Shown piece by piece: positions 48,714 to 59,427 of a stretch of 64,000 nt of DNA. The DNA is taken from NCBI GenBank assembly GCA_001599975.1, contig BCIO01000003.1, positions 1,792,677 to 1,856,676 of the forward strand, in the 5' to 3' direction. A program made the position numbers and the translations under genes. The DNA comes from Cystobasidiopsis lactophilus. Taxonomy: Eukaryota > Basidiomycota > Agaricostilbomycetes > Agaricostilbales > Chionosphaeraceae. Each line of letters opens with the position of its first letter. Positions within the stretch are counted from its first letter, which is position 1. The notes under the pieces were generated by a model, which ran no database searches, was not told the origin of the DNA, and saw only the letters and a program-made list of their open reading frames with translations.

Positions 48714-49339
48714 ATGCCACTTCTTGTTCTGGCGTTGCTTCCGTTCAGTCTCGAATGTGCTGCGTCATGCAGCAAGGTTGGCAAGAGTTGTGTTGCAGAG
48801 TTTGAACGAGGGCGAGCCGATGAGCAGTTCCTCGGCCCCCCGAACCATTGCAATCCGCCTTATTTATTGACGCCGCCCGTGGCTACTGCACATGCTATTC
48901 TTGGTGGCCAAGCCGCGCAGCAGTGGCAGCGATACTTATCAGCCACGCGACCCCCAGACGAGGAGACGCGTACTATGGCTCCTATCGCTCCTAGCTGGCA
49001 GCCGGGGTACAGCGAAGGTAAGTTCGTCGCCAAACAGATGCCAGTACAGAAATCAGACGTGGAATCCCATTAGCTAGTCCGCGTTGTGCGCCATGGCCTG
49101 TCGGCGCGAAAGTGATCGACGGCGGTCGAGGCCAGAGCGTCGATGGAAATATTGTCTCCTCCCTTCCATCAACCTGGTCTGAGCCTGAAGCGCAAAGAGC
49201 CCATCTAGTAGGAGCATCGCAAGGAGCTAGGGCCGAGCGCGACAATGCCGCACCTCGAGGCAGGATTCAGGAGTGGAGCTCGAGCGAAGAGCCCACTGAT
49301 GGACAGCACGACTGGCCTGCTGACTCAACGAGGCAATAG
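48714..49339 (+). CDS. Candidate small secreted protein (weakly supported, overlaps next gene start)
   Basis: An ATG at 48714 opens MPLLVLALLPFSLECAASCS, a good signal peptide, followed by KVGKSCVAEF and PPNHCNPPYL. A consensus GTAAGT donor at 49018 and a TAG acceptor at 49073 join GYSE to ASPRCAPWPVGAKVIDGG. The frame then stays open to a stop at 49337-49339, giving about 190 residues. There is no homology I can name. It overlaps the start of the next gene in another frame, so the two models are in tension. The 3' part may instead be a 5' leader of that gene. Confidence 0.3.
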
Positions 49340-51277
49340 TCGCTTTAGAAGGGCTTCCAACCCACTCTTGCTGGCATGGACCGGCGTCGTCGCCCTGTGC
49401 CTCTTCATCGGCGGATCGACCGTCTTCCAGCTCCAGCTCCTGCCGTCCTGGGCCTCGCTTCCTTCACAACGGCTGTTGACCACCAGTGCCAACTCGGAAC
49501 ATGATCGAGTTTACCTCCCAAAGGCTCAGTTGGACGAGGCCTTTTGTCCGAATGGTCACTGTCGCTTCCTGTTGCCAGGTTTGTTTGCTTTTTTTGTCTT
49601 CCGTTGTTTGACCTGCTTCTCAGTCGCCGAATGCAATCCCACTTCAGGTCGTGTGAAGGAGCAAGAAAGCAAGGCACAGCTCAACCTCTACACTATCGCC
49701 CACCTAGCCAGAGCAATGAACAGGACCCTGGTGCTGCCCAACGTTTCAGATGCCAGGATGGGTGTTGGACAGGTGCGTCCAGCCGTCTTTCTTCTCAAAA
49801 TCGCAATCTCTAAAACAGAAGCACACAGCCCGATTCTTGGACGTCCTACTACAACGCAGATGCTCTCAAAGAGCTTGGCTTCAGCACTGTCCTGCAAAGC
49901 GGTTCGCCTAGACACTTGCTTTAGCTCTACAACAACTCACTTCCACACGCTTGATTCAGACCTGTTCGATTGGATTAACGATAGAGAAGAGGCTCCGACC
50001 GGCCAGGTTGTGCAGATGCAAAGGGCGCCAGAAGGCACCGCGCACCCCGGCGACTTTGTCGTCCACCCGAACCTCAAACCCAGTGTCCACCCGGAAGAAG
50101 GCTTTGAGTTTTGCATGCACGAACCCTGCCCCCGGCTTTCCTTTCATCATTTCTCTTCGGTCACATTTCGCGTGCGTCTTTCTATCCTGTTTGAAGATCT
50201 GCGGTCGTCTGATTCGGAAGTGGTAGCACCCTGCCGATGTGCGAGACTCTGCAGCGCTCGCAGACTACGCCGCATTTGTTGTGGACACAATGCGCTCAGC
50301 AGATTTCACGACCCAGTCCAGTCGCACGGGCCAAAAGACCGACTCGGCGGATGTCGTCCTCTTTTATCTTGATGAGGGCGGGCACCTCATTTCCTCCCCC
50401 ACGTTTGAGCGGCTCAGCTCCATTGGCGACGCTGTGCAGCCAGAGAGCCCCAGTGTAGCTCCGTTCCGACACTTTCGCTATAGCCATTATGCGCTAGATC
50501 TGGCTCACCTCATCACTCAGTCGATGGGTTCCTTTGTGGCGGTTCACTGGCGACAGGAAACAGTCAATGCCGACAACATAGCCCACTGCGGCGAAAGTCT
50601 CCTGGACCACCTCACCCTATTGAAGGCCCAAATGCCAGAACTCGAAGTGGTCTTCATGGCAACGGACTACCCTCTGGAACGCTTAGAAGACGGCGGCGAA
50701 CTGGTGGCGCACTCTTTGACCTTTACCAAGCTGCTGACCAGCACGCACCATCAAGCCATGAGGCGCTTCATCGAGTCCTTCAAGGGCGAGATGACGGGCT
50801 TGAGGTTGACCACCTCAGAATGGGAAGTGGAACGAATGGGCATTGAGGGTGTCAAGATGGCCGAGCTGGACGCAGGCGTCCGGGGCATCATTGACAAGTT
50901 GACGGCAATCTCTGCGCCTATTTTCATCGCCGGGTGAGCACGCTCCTTTCTTCTTCAGAATTCGATTGGTTGCCAACCGACAACCTTTTGAAGCTCTCCC
51001 AACGAATGCGCGCGCAGCTCGACGTACACGGAGCAAATCGCAGACGGCCGCGTCTTGGCATTGAAGCAGCAGCAGCCCGAAGCTAGTCCTCTTCTCAACT
51101 CCATCAAGGCAAGCTCTATTTCCGCCGCCCTTTGATGTCACCTCTAAACTTTGCAAGCAGTATTTTGGCTTGTCGGAGCACTCCGAACTCGCCGCACAGA
51201 GAGCTGAAGGTGCCCGTGAAGAGCTGGAGTATTCGGTCGACTACGAAGACAAAGAGTATGCTCTGCCACGGCGGTAG
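49245..51277 (+). CDS. Fucosyltransferase-like type II membrane protein
   Basis: A Golgi-type topology: a short basic cytosolic tail (RGNSRFRRASN), one membrane anchor (PLLLAWTGVVALCLFIGGST), then a lumenal domain. YLPKAQLDEAFCPNGHCRFLLP and, after an intron (about 49580-49624), AQLNLYTIAHLARAMNRTLVLP resemble the donor-binding half of fungal O-fucosyltransferase-like proteins. The C-terminal half has DLAHLITQSMGSFVAVHWRQE, the Arg-containing motif of that superfamily, and VVFMATDYPLERLEDGG. The last exons end YSVDYEDKEYALPRR, with the stop at 51275-51277. The GDP-fucose specificity is inferred from family resemblance only. Either the ATG at 49245 or that at 49299 could start translation. Confidence 0.7.
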
Positions 51278-51856
51278 CTCGGTGGCAAATCCCGACTCTC
51301 TGGCTGTCCACTAGGCAAGCTGTTTCTTCTGCGCATATGAAGCTTGGAAAGTGTTGACGATAGAAAACAGTGTCCTATGATGCTCTTGCAGATATCGACC
51401 AATGGTCTATCAACATGCCAGGACAGGCGCTTGGTATGCCTCGGATTCGCTGCGCTGAGATTTCTCGGGCTTCTAACATTTTGCTTTGCTCAGGCGCGTC
51501 CATCGACGCTGTACAGGTCAAGCCAGGCCGCTCTACCTATCTGATTTGCTGCTGCGTTATCCAAGCAGAAGTAGAGGCCTCAACATGCGATTGGGTTTGA
51601 TGGGTTTGATGCCCTCGTGTGGCTCGTTTGATCAAGCGGCGCTCTGCCCAAAGTGTTCGCTCTATCACGAAGTCTGCCTGCGACACGAGCTGTGACGCAA
51701 TCATGCAGAGGAGACTATGTATCAGAAGTCGTGCTTCCCAGCTTCCCACCAGCGGCGCCCCTCGTGTTTGCAAATTAACCATTTGTTTACTCACTCCGTC
51801 ACCACCGACCCCTTCGCGCACACGGACATCTTGGGGCCGCTCGCGGGACATGGGAG
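51278..51856. promoter_or_regulatory. Intergenic region upstream of the RhoGEF gene
   Basis: About 580 bases with no supported gene. It presumably contains the promoter of the exchange factor and the 3' UTR of the transferase-like gene. Confidence 0.4.
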
Positions 51857-54800
51857 ATGCGAAAGCTATTTGGACGCAAGCGGACGTCCGGGCAGCCTGC
51901 AGACGAGGCGCCCGAGCCAGCAGCAGGGTCCGCTCCCAGTGCGCATAACGACGCCTCCCGGCCCAAAGTCGCTTTCGCACAGGTCGATGGCCTGCTCTCT
52001 CCCGAACCTGCTGATGGCCAAGAGGCTGGAACGCCGCAGCTCAAGACGGGTGAGCTTGCCAATAGGCTTTGCCGGCTCGAGTCCAACGGATTCTCACCAA
52101 GAATTTTGTTATTCGCGTCCTCAGCCGTGTCCTTCGAGAGCCAGCTGGGAGCGAACCAGGGCCTGTCCTGCTTCAGCCATGGGAATCACAACAGCAAGCC
52201 GGTAGTGGTCCAATCCAGCGTCACCGAAGGTCCCAGCGCGATGCAGCATCTGCACTTCCCGTCCTACCAGGCGCCGAACGCGGCCAATGGCAGCCGAAGT
52301 GCCTCTGCTGCTGGCCAATACGCAGAAGGGTTTGGCCACAGGTCTATCTCCCCACTATCAATGAGCAATGCGTCCTTCGGGTACCGCTCCATCAACCAGG
52401 CAACCGCGACAACCTACACCCACGACGACGGATCTGAATCCACCTTTGTGAAGCCTCCCATCACCTGGGCGCAGATGACCTACGGGGATTTGGTTGAGAA
52501 CTTGGGTGACAGGGAACGGACGCGGCAGGAGGTGCTGTGGGAAATTGTGGCGTCTGAAGAACGGTCCGTGCTGCTCCAGCTCCCTTGCCTTCCAGCAAGG
52601 CCTCATTCAATCTATCAAACGCACAGATACGTCCAAGAGCTGATCAGTATGGTCGAGCTTTACGTCGAACCTTTGTTGCACCCGCACAGCAGCTCTGCCT
52701 TGAATTCGCCCTCGACCTCGCCCTCTATCTCGTCAGTGGCCAGCAGCCGATTCCAGCGCTCGCCCGACACCAGCGGCGAGTTAGCGCCTGACATCTCGCC
52801 TATGAAAGGGCGCTCCGTCTCCTCCGACCATCTGCCCATCGCAGCCCGGTTCGCAAGATCCACGGACCAGGCAGCCTCGCTGCGAGATTTTGGGCCGCCG
52901 CATCCTAATGCGTCGACGTCTGTAGGGCTTGGGTTGGAGAACGTGACCCAACCAAGCCGACCTTTCCGGAGCCAAGTGTCATTACCTCAACCGCCGCATC
53001 ACTTTTCAACCGCTTCATTGCCCAACCATCACAAGCAAACGCCGACCAACTCGTTTCGCCACCACCTGAAGTCCCTTTCCCCTCAACCCGCCAAGCTTCA
53101 CCGGACCAAGCCGGGGCGGACGGGCAACGAAAGTCCACCGCTCGTCCTTCCCCCCGACTTGCGCATCTTGCTAGAAACAATCGGCGGCTCGTTGGTCGCA
53201 AGACACGAGCAGCTCAGTGTGATGCTCAAAGAGCGATGGCAGGCGCAGTATCCTCTCGTGCGCAATCTGGCCGGAGTTTGGGTGGACCAAGTAAGCACTG
53301 TTTGGACAGCACGAAGAGCACCAATTGAATCTGCCGTTTCACAGAGCTGGATCATCCACGACTACCGTATCTACGTCTTGCACCTTGAAAAGGGCTTGGA
53401 AGCCATCAACGACATCCTAAGCACCGTGGGCCCCCTCAAGAACAAAAAGTCCAACTTGTCCGAAACAGAGATCAACCTTCGGCGCTTGGCTAAGATGATC
53501 ATGAAGCTAGAAGAGCAGGCTACAGTTAGAGGCGAAAGCGGATTGGCCATCTGTCTTTCCAAGCCATTCCAAAGGGTGCTCAAATATCCGTTGCTGTTCC
53601 AGGTGCGCGGCGAATATCGGGCATGCTGTTCGAATGCTCATCTTAGTTCCTTCGCAGAATCTCCTCTATCAGTCAGTGTTCTTGTCATCAGGGAACAAGG
53701 CAACGCTTACTCAGATGAACAGCACCGACGCCTCGACCGCCGAGTACGACTCAACCCGGCAGCTCGCCATTGAACTCGATGCAGTGGTCAAGAGCATTGA
53801 GAATGAAAAGATCAGCGAAGAGGAGCGAGACCGCACGCATGATGTTTGGGCGCGAATCGAAGGCATCAACGACAAGGTGAATACGCTAAATCGGTGTGAT
53901 GGCCGACGCATTCTTACAGTCGTCCCTCCAGGCGTTGATGGTCCCCAAAAGCGACCGCTTTCTCTTGGAGGAAGTTTCAGTCTGGCAGCCCAGCAGCGGT
54001 CGGCGGTCAGTTTCAGACGCCACCAGGCCTGGCCCGCTCTTACAAGACAACCTCTTGTTGCCGGACACCAGCATCAGCAAGGGGTCCAAGTCATCCAAAG
54101 GTGGACGCCGCCTGTCAAACATGCTGGGTGCCGGCAGCGACAAGGACAAGAAGCCAACGTTTGGCTCGAAGAAAGATATCTGGCTCATTCGCATGTCCGA
54201 CGTTGTGCTCCGATGTCAGCGTGTCGGCGACACAGCCCTTCCACTGGGAGCCCTTCTCCGCCACAAGGATGGTCGAACAGTGCCCTCCAAAGCCTTGTCC
54301 TCCCGGAAGCGTAACCTGTACAGGTTTATTGCGGTGGAGCGCTGGGAGACTGGTCGACAAATGGCCGAGGCCACAGTTATGCGGCGTCTGTCTCAGCTTC
54401 GAGCTCGAGACGATGCGGAAGCCCTTAGTGAAAATGACGAAGGCGAGAGCGAATCCTTTCTGTTCGACCCCAGTGGCGGCCCGTCTCGCATGTCGTACGT
54501 CTCTGCTTCTATATGCTGATCGAATCGAAGGTCTGAACAGAACGTTTCACAGGTTTTCCTATGCCGACGACGAGCCAAGACCGACCGGCCTTTCGCCTGC
54601 CGAAGTTCGCACGTTTTACGGTGCCACTGCATCGCCTGTGCCCACCTCAGCGCCGCCTTCCCCTCTCTTTTCCGATCAGCCCCCACCCCAAACGGCACCC
54701 TCCAAATCGACCCAGTCCGCCGTCATGCGCAAAGGGCCGAGTTCCGACAAGTTTGGCAACCGACTGCGCCCGTCCACTGGGCCTCGTACCCTTTCGCCAT

Positions 54801-55108
54801 CGCTAGCGCAGCAGCGGACGCCGTCCCGATCTTATGGCGCACCGACGCAAGCCTACTTGGCCAAAATTCACACTAGGCCGATCACGCCTTCTGGTGGCCG
54901 GCGCTCTGCCGCATCGACCGCCTCCTCTCCCGCACTACCAGCGCTGACGCCGCAGAATCTCCGGAAAAGCATGAACGCCTCGACCTCCTCCCCAGAGAGC
55001 GACAATGTCCCTCAAACCCCGCCACAGAAGCCTCTCGACTCTCTCGCCCGTTCGGGATCTGGACTAATGGTGTATCACAAATTTTGGGAGGACGAAGCTA
55101 AGGCTTAA
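51857..55108 (+). CDS. Rho guanine-nucleotide exchange factor (DH-PH)
   Basis: Activates a Rho-family GTPase at the cell cortex. The N-terminus (MRKLFGRKRTSGQP) is basic and followed by disordered sequence. The segment FVKPPITWAQMTYGDLVENL leads into DH helix CR1, RTRQEVLWEIVASEE, joined across a small intron (near 52563-52617) to RYVQELISMVELYVEPLL. A long Ser/Pro/His-rich insert separates this from LPPDLRILLETIGGSLVARH and RLAKMIMKLEEQ. CR3 follows: GLAICLSKPFQRVLKYPLLFQ. A PH-like region follows (SDRFLLEEVSVWQ, KKDIWLIRMSDVVLRC and RNLYRFIAVERWE), then a Ser/Pro-rich tail ending MVYHKFWEDEAKA. The insert inside the DH domain is unusual and about 180 residues long. The cognate GTPase cannot be assigned. 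Confidence 0.85.
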
Positions 55109-55271
55109 CTGGAGTCGCTTGACTTCAGTGACCCCAAAAGCAGTTCAGTATATCACCCTCACTTTCGTTTAATTGTATGCATAGTCGCCCGCACCCTAGA
55201 GCGTTTCTTTCAATACCCCCTCATTTCGATATGCTTGTTCATTTTACACTTTTGCATGCACATTTTCCTTT

Positions 55272-58002
55272 TCATCCTTCCATCAGCCATTCAAGTCCTC
55301 TGGTGACGTTCTTGTTCAGTCGATCTCTAACGCCGCCATCCCTTCCGGCAAAGAGGGTGTCCAAGGCTGATGATGGGCTAGCGACACGTTCAGGCGAGAA
55401 GTATGCCGCCGCTGCTCTCCCGATGCTCTTGGCCGAGTCGCTGGCCCCAGAGAATTGAGGCTCCATGCGAGTTCGCGGGGTGGTGTACGGCTGGGAGGCA
55501 GGGGACGAGGAAACGCCGTCAGAGTCATACTGCGCTCGCTGTTCGAGTGCCGACCAGGTGGCAAGAGTGTCTTGGAGTTGGGCAGGCGGGCACAGCAGCA
55601 GAGCTTGGCCGAGCAGCTGCATCTTCTTCATAGTGTCGCCATACTCAGATTGACGGCCAACTTGGTAACAGGTCGTCCAGACGTGCGCCTCGGAAGTACT
55701 GCGCGTCTCTGCGTCGGGGTGACCTCTGGCCAGAGCCGCCAAAGTCGTGACCATCGAGTCGCACAGTCCGGCTGTTCTTGCGAAGTCAAGCGACTGCATG
55801 GCCGAGTCGGCCATCATAGCCAGCGTCCGAATCTCGGCCGCCTTGTCGCCCCGGAAGCCAAGCTTGTGGACGATCTCAAGAATTACGTCGGCGTGTTTAT
55901 GGGCATCTTCATTGGTGCTCAGCAACTGGGAGATTAAGCCGAGTTTGTCTTTCTTGAGACGGATTTGAATTGGCGAGATAGGGATGCCAGGTGCGGCTTG
56001 AAGGTTGAAAGAGGCGAGACGAGAGGTGGCTTCGATGAAATCGCGCTCTTTACGGATGGTCGACGTCGGCGGGCCAACAGAGAGGCTGTGAAAAGGTGGC
56101 AAAGCGTCAGCAAACTACCGTCAACCATTTTCTACAACCAAGCGCTCACCATTCGTACGCCAGCTTCATGTTGCCCTGGTGGAGATTCCCGCTTTCGGAG
56201 TTGTCGTAAAGCTCTCTGCTAGCGTCCAACACGATCTGCTCTTGTGTAGCCGGGTCGATAGGCCGGGATCCAGAGGAAGGGTTGAACAAGCTCTTGGCCA
56301 TGGCGAATTCTGTGGCTGCTTTAGCCGCTGTCCTGGTTGTGCGGAGGCTCCGTCACTTACTGCCAGCGTGTAGGAGTCCGCTGAAGAAGATCGAAAGGAT
56401 TTCCTTCTCTTCCATCTGGCTTAATGCGTTTGGCAGCTCGGGCTGCACGGTGGTCAGCCGGCACAGATCCTCCTTGAGGCCTTCCCACTCGTCCTCGCTC
56501 TCCAGCTCAAATTGGCCTTCGCTCCCGACGCGGACCATCTTGATCGCCTGGCTCCTTTGCGCCTTGACATTGTCGCTCGTGCTCAGCAGCCAGTAGAGCC
56601 GGACCGGCGCGTTCCATCGAGCAAAAGTTTCCGCGTTTTCAAGGTGCACGTCGAGGAGGTCTAAGCCGTGAGAGATCTGGGCGGTACTGCACTCTTGCAA
56701 GGCCGTGTAGACGCTGAGCGGCGTAACAGGTGCTGGCAAGTTGGGTGGGATGGGCGCAAGCAGTGGCGTTCCGGAAGTGGAAGCCGATTCGAAAGCCGGA
56801 AGGCACTCAAAGATGGAACCCATCTCCAGCCACGAGTCCAGACTGGTGCTGCCGTACACGCAGCCGAGAGCGATCTTGGCCAGCTCCAAGTCGGACTGGA
56901 CAATCCTCTGACCTTGAGGCAAGGTGGGCTTCGAAGCCTGGACGACGGCTGCCACTAGATCAAAACGCGATTTGGCGGCACATTCGAAAAGGTAGGAGCG
57001 GATGAGGCGCTCGTGCAGCGTTGGATCGGGCGATCCTTGCCGCTCCATCCTAGACTCGACGACAAACGCATAAGGGAGGGCGAGACGCTTCAGATCGCGG
57101 ACGACAGAGGTGGGAGTGGAGTACTGGACGTAGGCGTTGAAGATAGTCGCGCTGTCGGACAATCGCCACCGGCTTAGCGTCCAGTCGTCGTCCGCGGTGA
57201 GGGAAGGCGAGCGGTCGTAGACCATCTTGCAAAGCAGGCTCAGGTCTTCGCCTAGTTCATCCAGCCCTTGTACACCGCGAGATGCAGCATGCTGAACAAG
57301 CGACAAAGCCGAATCCAGCATGGCGGAGGTCGAGTCGATGAAAGCGATCCGGTCCAAGTACCACCTGGTGATTGCCCCCGGGTCTGGCACCGCGAACTCC
57401 ACCTCTTGAGGCCTCCACGGCTCGTAAAGAATGGCGCTCGACCCGTCTGGCGACGGAATCAAGTCGATGAACTCCAGAGGGTCTGCCGATTCGGGGAACA
57501 AGGAGGCCAGTTCGAGCCTTCGCTGCCAGTCGAAACTCGCGCCGTGCCTCTTGTATATCACTTTGAGCGACTCAAAGTCGCCGGCGGCAGCGAACCTCCA
57601 CGCCCGTTCGTCCAGCAGCGTGCTGAGGAAGTCGGAGAGCGTAGGCGGCAGGGGTCCTGAGCTGACAGCTGGGGCCAAATCCGCCTCGATGTCATCCCAT
57701 CCATCCAGCTCCTCCTCTTCCTTGTCGACGGCAGGCAAAGCAACGCCAGCGTTGGGGTAGAGTTCCGCGTAGGTCGCCATTCGGTCTGAGTCCTCCAGTA
57801 GCGCCCTGCGAATGTCCGCCTCCTCGTCCATGTTCTTCGTGGCTTCCAAAGCGACGTCAACAATGCGCCTTCGCAAAGCCACGTCGTCGCTGTCAGCCCC
57901 TAACACGGCTGCGGCCACCCATTCCGGGTCGTCTGAGACTTGCTGCAGTGCGGCCGGGTCGAGCGAGGCCAGGAACTCCCTCTTCCGCGCGGAAGAGCTC
58001 AT
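55272..58002 (-). CDS. SEC39: SEC39-domain protein (Dsl1 tethering complex)
   Basis: This subunit of the ER-resident Dsl1/NRZ complex tethers COPI vesicles from the Golgi. The ATG at 58002 gives MSSSARKREFLASLDPAALQ. The long first exon has LDGWDDIEADL, LSDFLSTLLDERAWRFAAAG, RRLELASLFPESADPLEFID and ITRWYLDRIAFIDSTSAMLD, all like the NBAS/Sec39 superhelix. After introns near 56100-56360 the C-terminal part reads MKLAYEW and AHKHADVILEIVHKLGFRGD. It continues MADSAMQSLDFARTAGLCDS and AHVWTTCYQVGRQSEYGDT, and ends GLEWLMEG. The family is diverged but these blocks are typical. It converges on the RhoGEF (163 bases apart) and is divergent from eS7. Confidence 0.85.
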
Positions 58003-58319
58003 GGCGAGAAACACGAAGTCAGAGTCCTAGTGAGAGGGGGTATCGATGGCTGCTGCTGCTGTAGAGTAACGACCTTCGCGTTCGATCCAATGAGCTCGGA
58101 GGATCTGCGTTGTCGCCTGGCGAGGGCCAGGATTGGATCGATGTGCTGAGCGCGAAGCTGAGGTGAATCGTAGCAAAGACCGTTGCAGAACGAGGGAGAG
58201 TGAATGGGTTCGAGGTTCGAGTGATGGCGGACCTTCGTGCACCACAACTCGGGCGCGGAACGAGGTTTGGCCTGCAGAGGAATCTCTCCAAGCTCTTTCC
58301 CTTCCTCCCTCCGCCAAAC
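58003..58319. promoter_or_regulatory. Bidirectional promoter between SEC39 and eS7
   Basis: About 317 bases between opposed start codons. No TATA box is evident. A CTG/CAG-like triplet run sits near 58045-58060. The plus-strand leader before the eS7 ATG is pyrimidine-rich (CTCTTTCCCTTCCTCCCTCC), as in many ribosomal-protein mRNAs. Confidence 0.5.
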
Positions 58320-59212
58320 ATGTCCGCAGCAGGTGGGCCCTCAAGCGGCTGGTGCTCCTAAATATATCAGCTCACGCAGATCTGTTGCACAGGCAAAATT
58401 GTTCGCTCAGCGAACGCTCCTCGCATCCCCCCGACCGAGACTGAGCTGGCGGTCGGCGCCGCTCTGGTCGACTTGGAGAACAACGTTAACGACCTCAAGT
58501 GGGCATTTCTTAGAGCTGTGTTTGACCTGCTGGGCGTGTGTTGAACGAGCGCCCTGTCTTGCCTGCAGGAGCGAGCTGCGGCCACTGCAAATCTCGGCCG
58601 CCCGCGAGGTCGATGTCAAGGGCGGCAAGAAGGCCATCGTCATCTTCGTGCCCGTTCCTCAGCTCAAGGCCTTCCACAAGATCCAAGTCAGGTATGCCAG
58701 GCTGAGCGCTTTGTGTTGAAGACGGAGGCAGGGGCTGAAGGGGCCCGCAATGCGCGCAGACTTGTGCGCGAGTTGGAGAAAAAGTTCTCCGGCGTCAACA
58801 TCCTCTTCGTCGCCCAGCGCCGCATGATCCCCAAGCCCACCAGAAAAGCACCCGTCAAGCAGCAGCGCCCTCGCTCCAGGACCCTCAAGGCCGTGCACGA
58901 CTCCATCCTCGAGGACCTCGTCTTCCCCAGCGAAGTGCGTTCATTTCCGCCGCGCCTTTGTCTTGGTTCGGCAGCTGACCTGTTCACTTTAGATCACCGG
59001 CAAGCGCACGCGCCAGAACATTGATGGCTCCAAGCTCATCAAGGTGTAAGCACGGCACATGATGGGGCGCAAACGAAGTGCTGACGCCGACCCGCAGGTT
59101 CCTCGACTCCAAGGACGCCACCTCCCTAGAACACAAGCTCGACTCCTTCTCTTCGGTCTACAACAAGTTGACGGGCAAGAGCGTCGTGTTCCAGTTCGAG
59201 ACCTCCGATTAG
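58320..59212 (+). CDS. RPS7: 40S ribosomal protein eS7 (RPS7)
   Basis: A small-subunit ribosomal protein of about 195 residues in six exons: 58320-58332, 58393-58498, 58569-58691, 58760-58934, 58993-59043 and 59098-59212. The first coding exon is only 13 nt (MSAA plus one base). Spliced landmarks are [129 protein letters not shown]. These match eS7 from end to end with no gap. The stop is at 59210-59212. Confidence 0.96.
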
Positions 59213-59427
59213 TTTGTGTTTGGGAGGCGCAGGGCCGCACATACATCCCCTGGGCTAGTTTCTTCATAGCACGAGGGAATATATGGTTCTGCACGACCTA
59301 CTTTTGGCATACGTTTTGCTGCGAGGAACCCTCAAATTGAGCTCCAGCTGCTTGTTTTTTTGAGCCCGAAGTTTTCTTGCCCATCCTCATCCAGGCCAAA
59401 GCGCTCAGCTCTCCACCTCTTGGCCAC

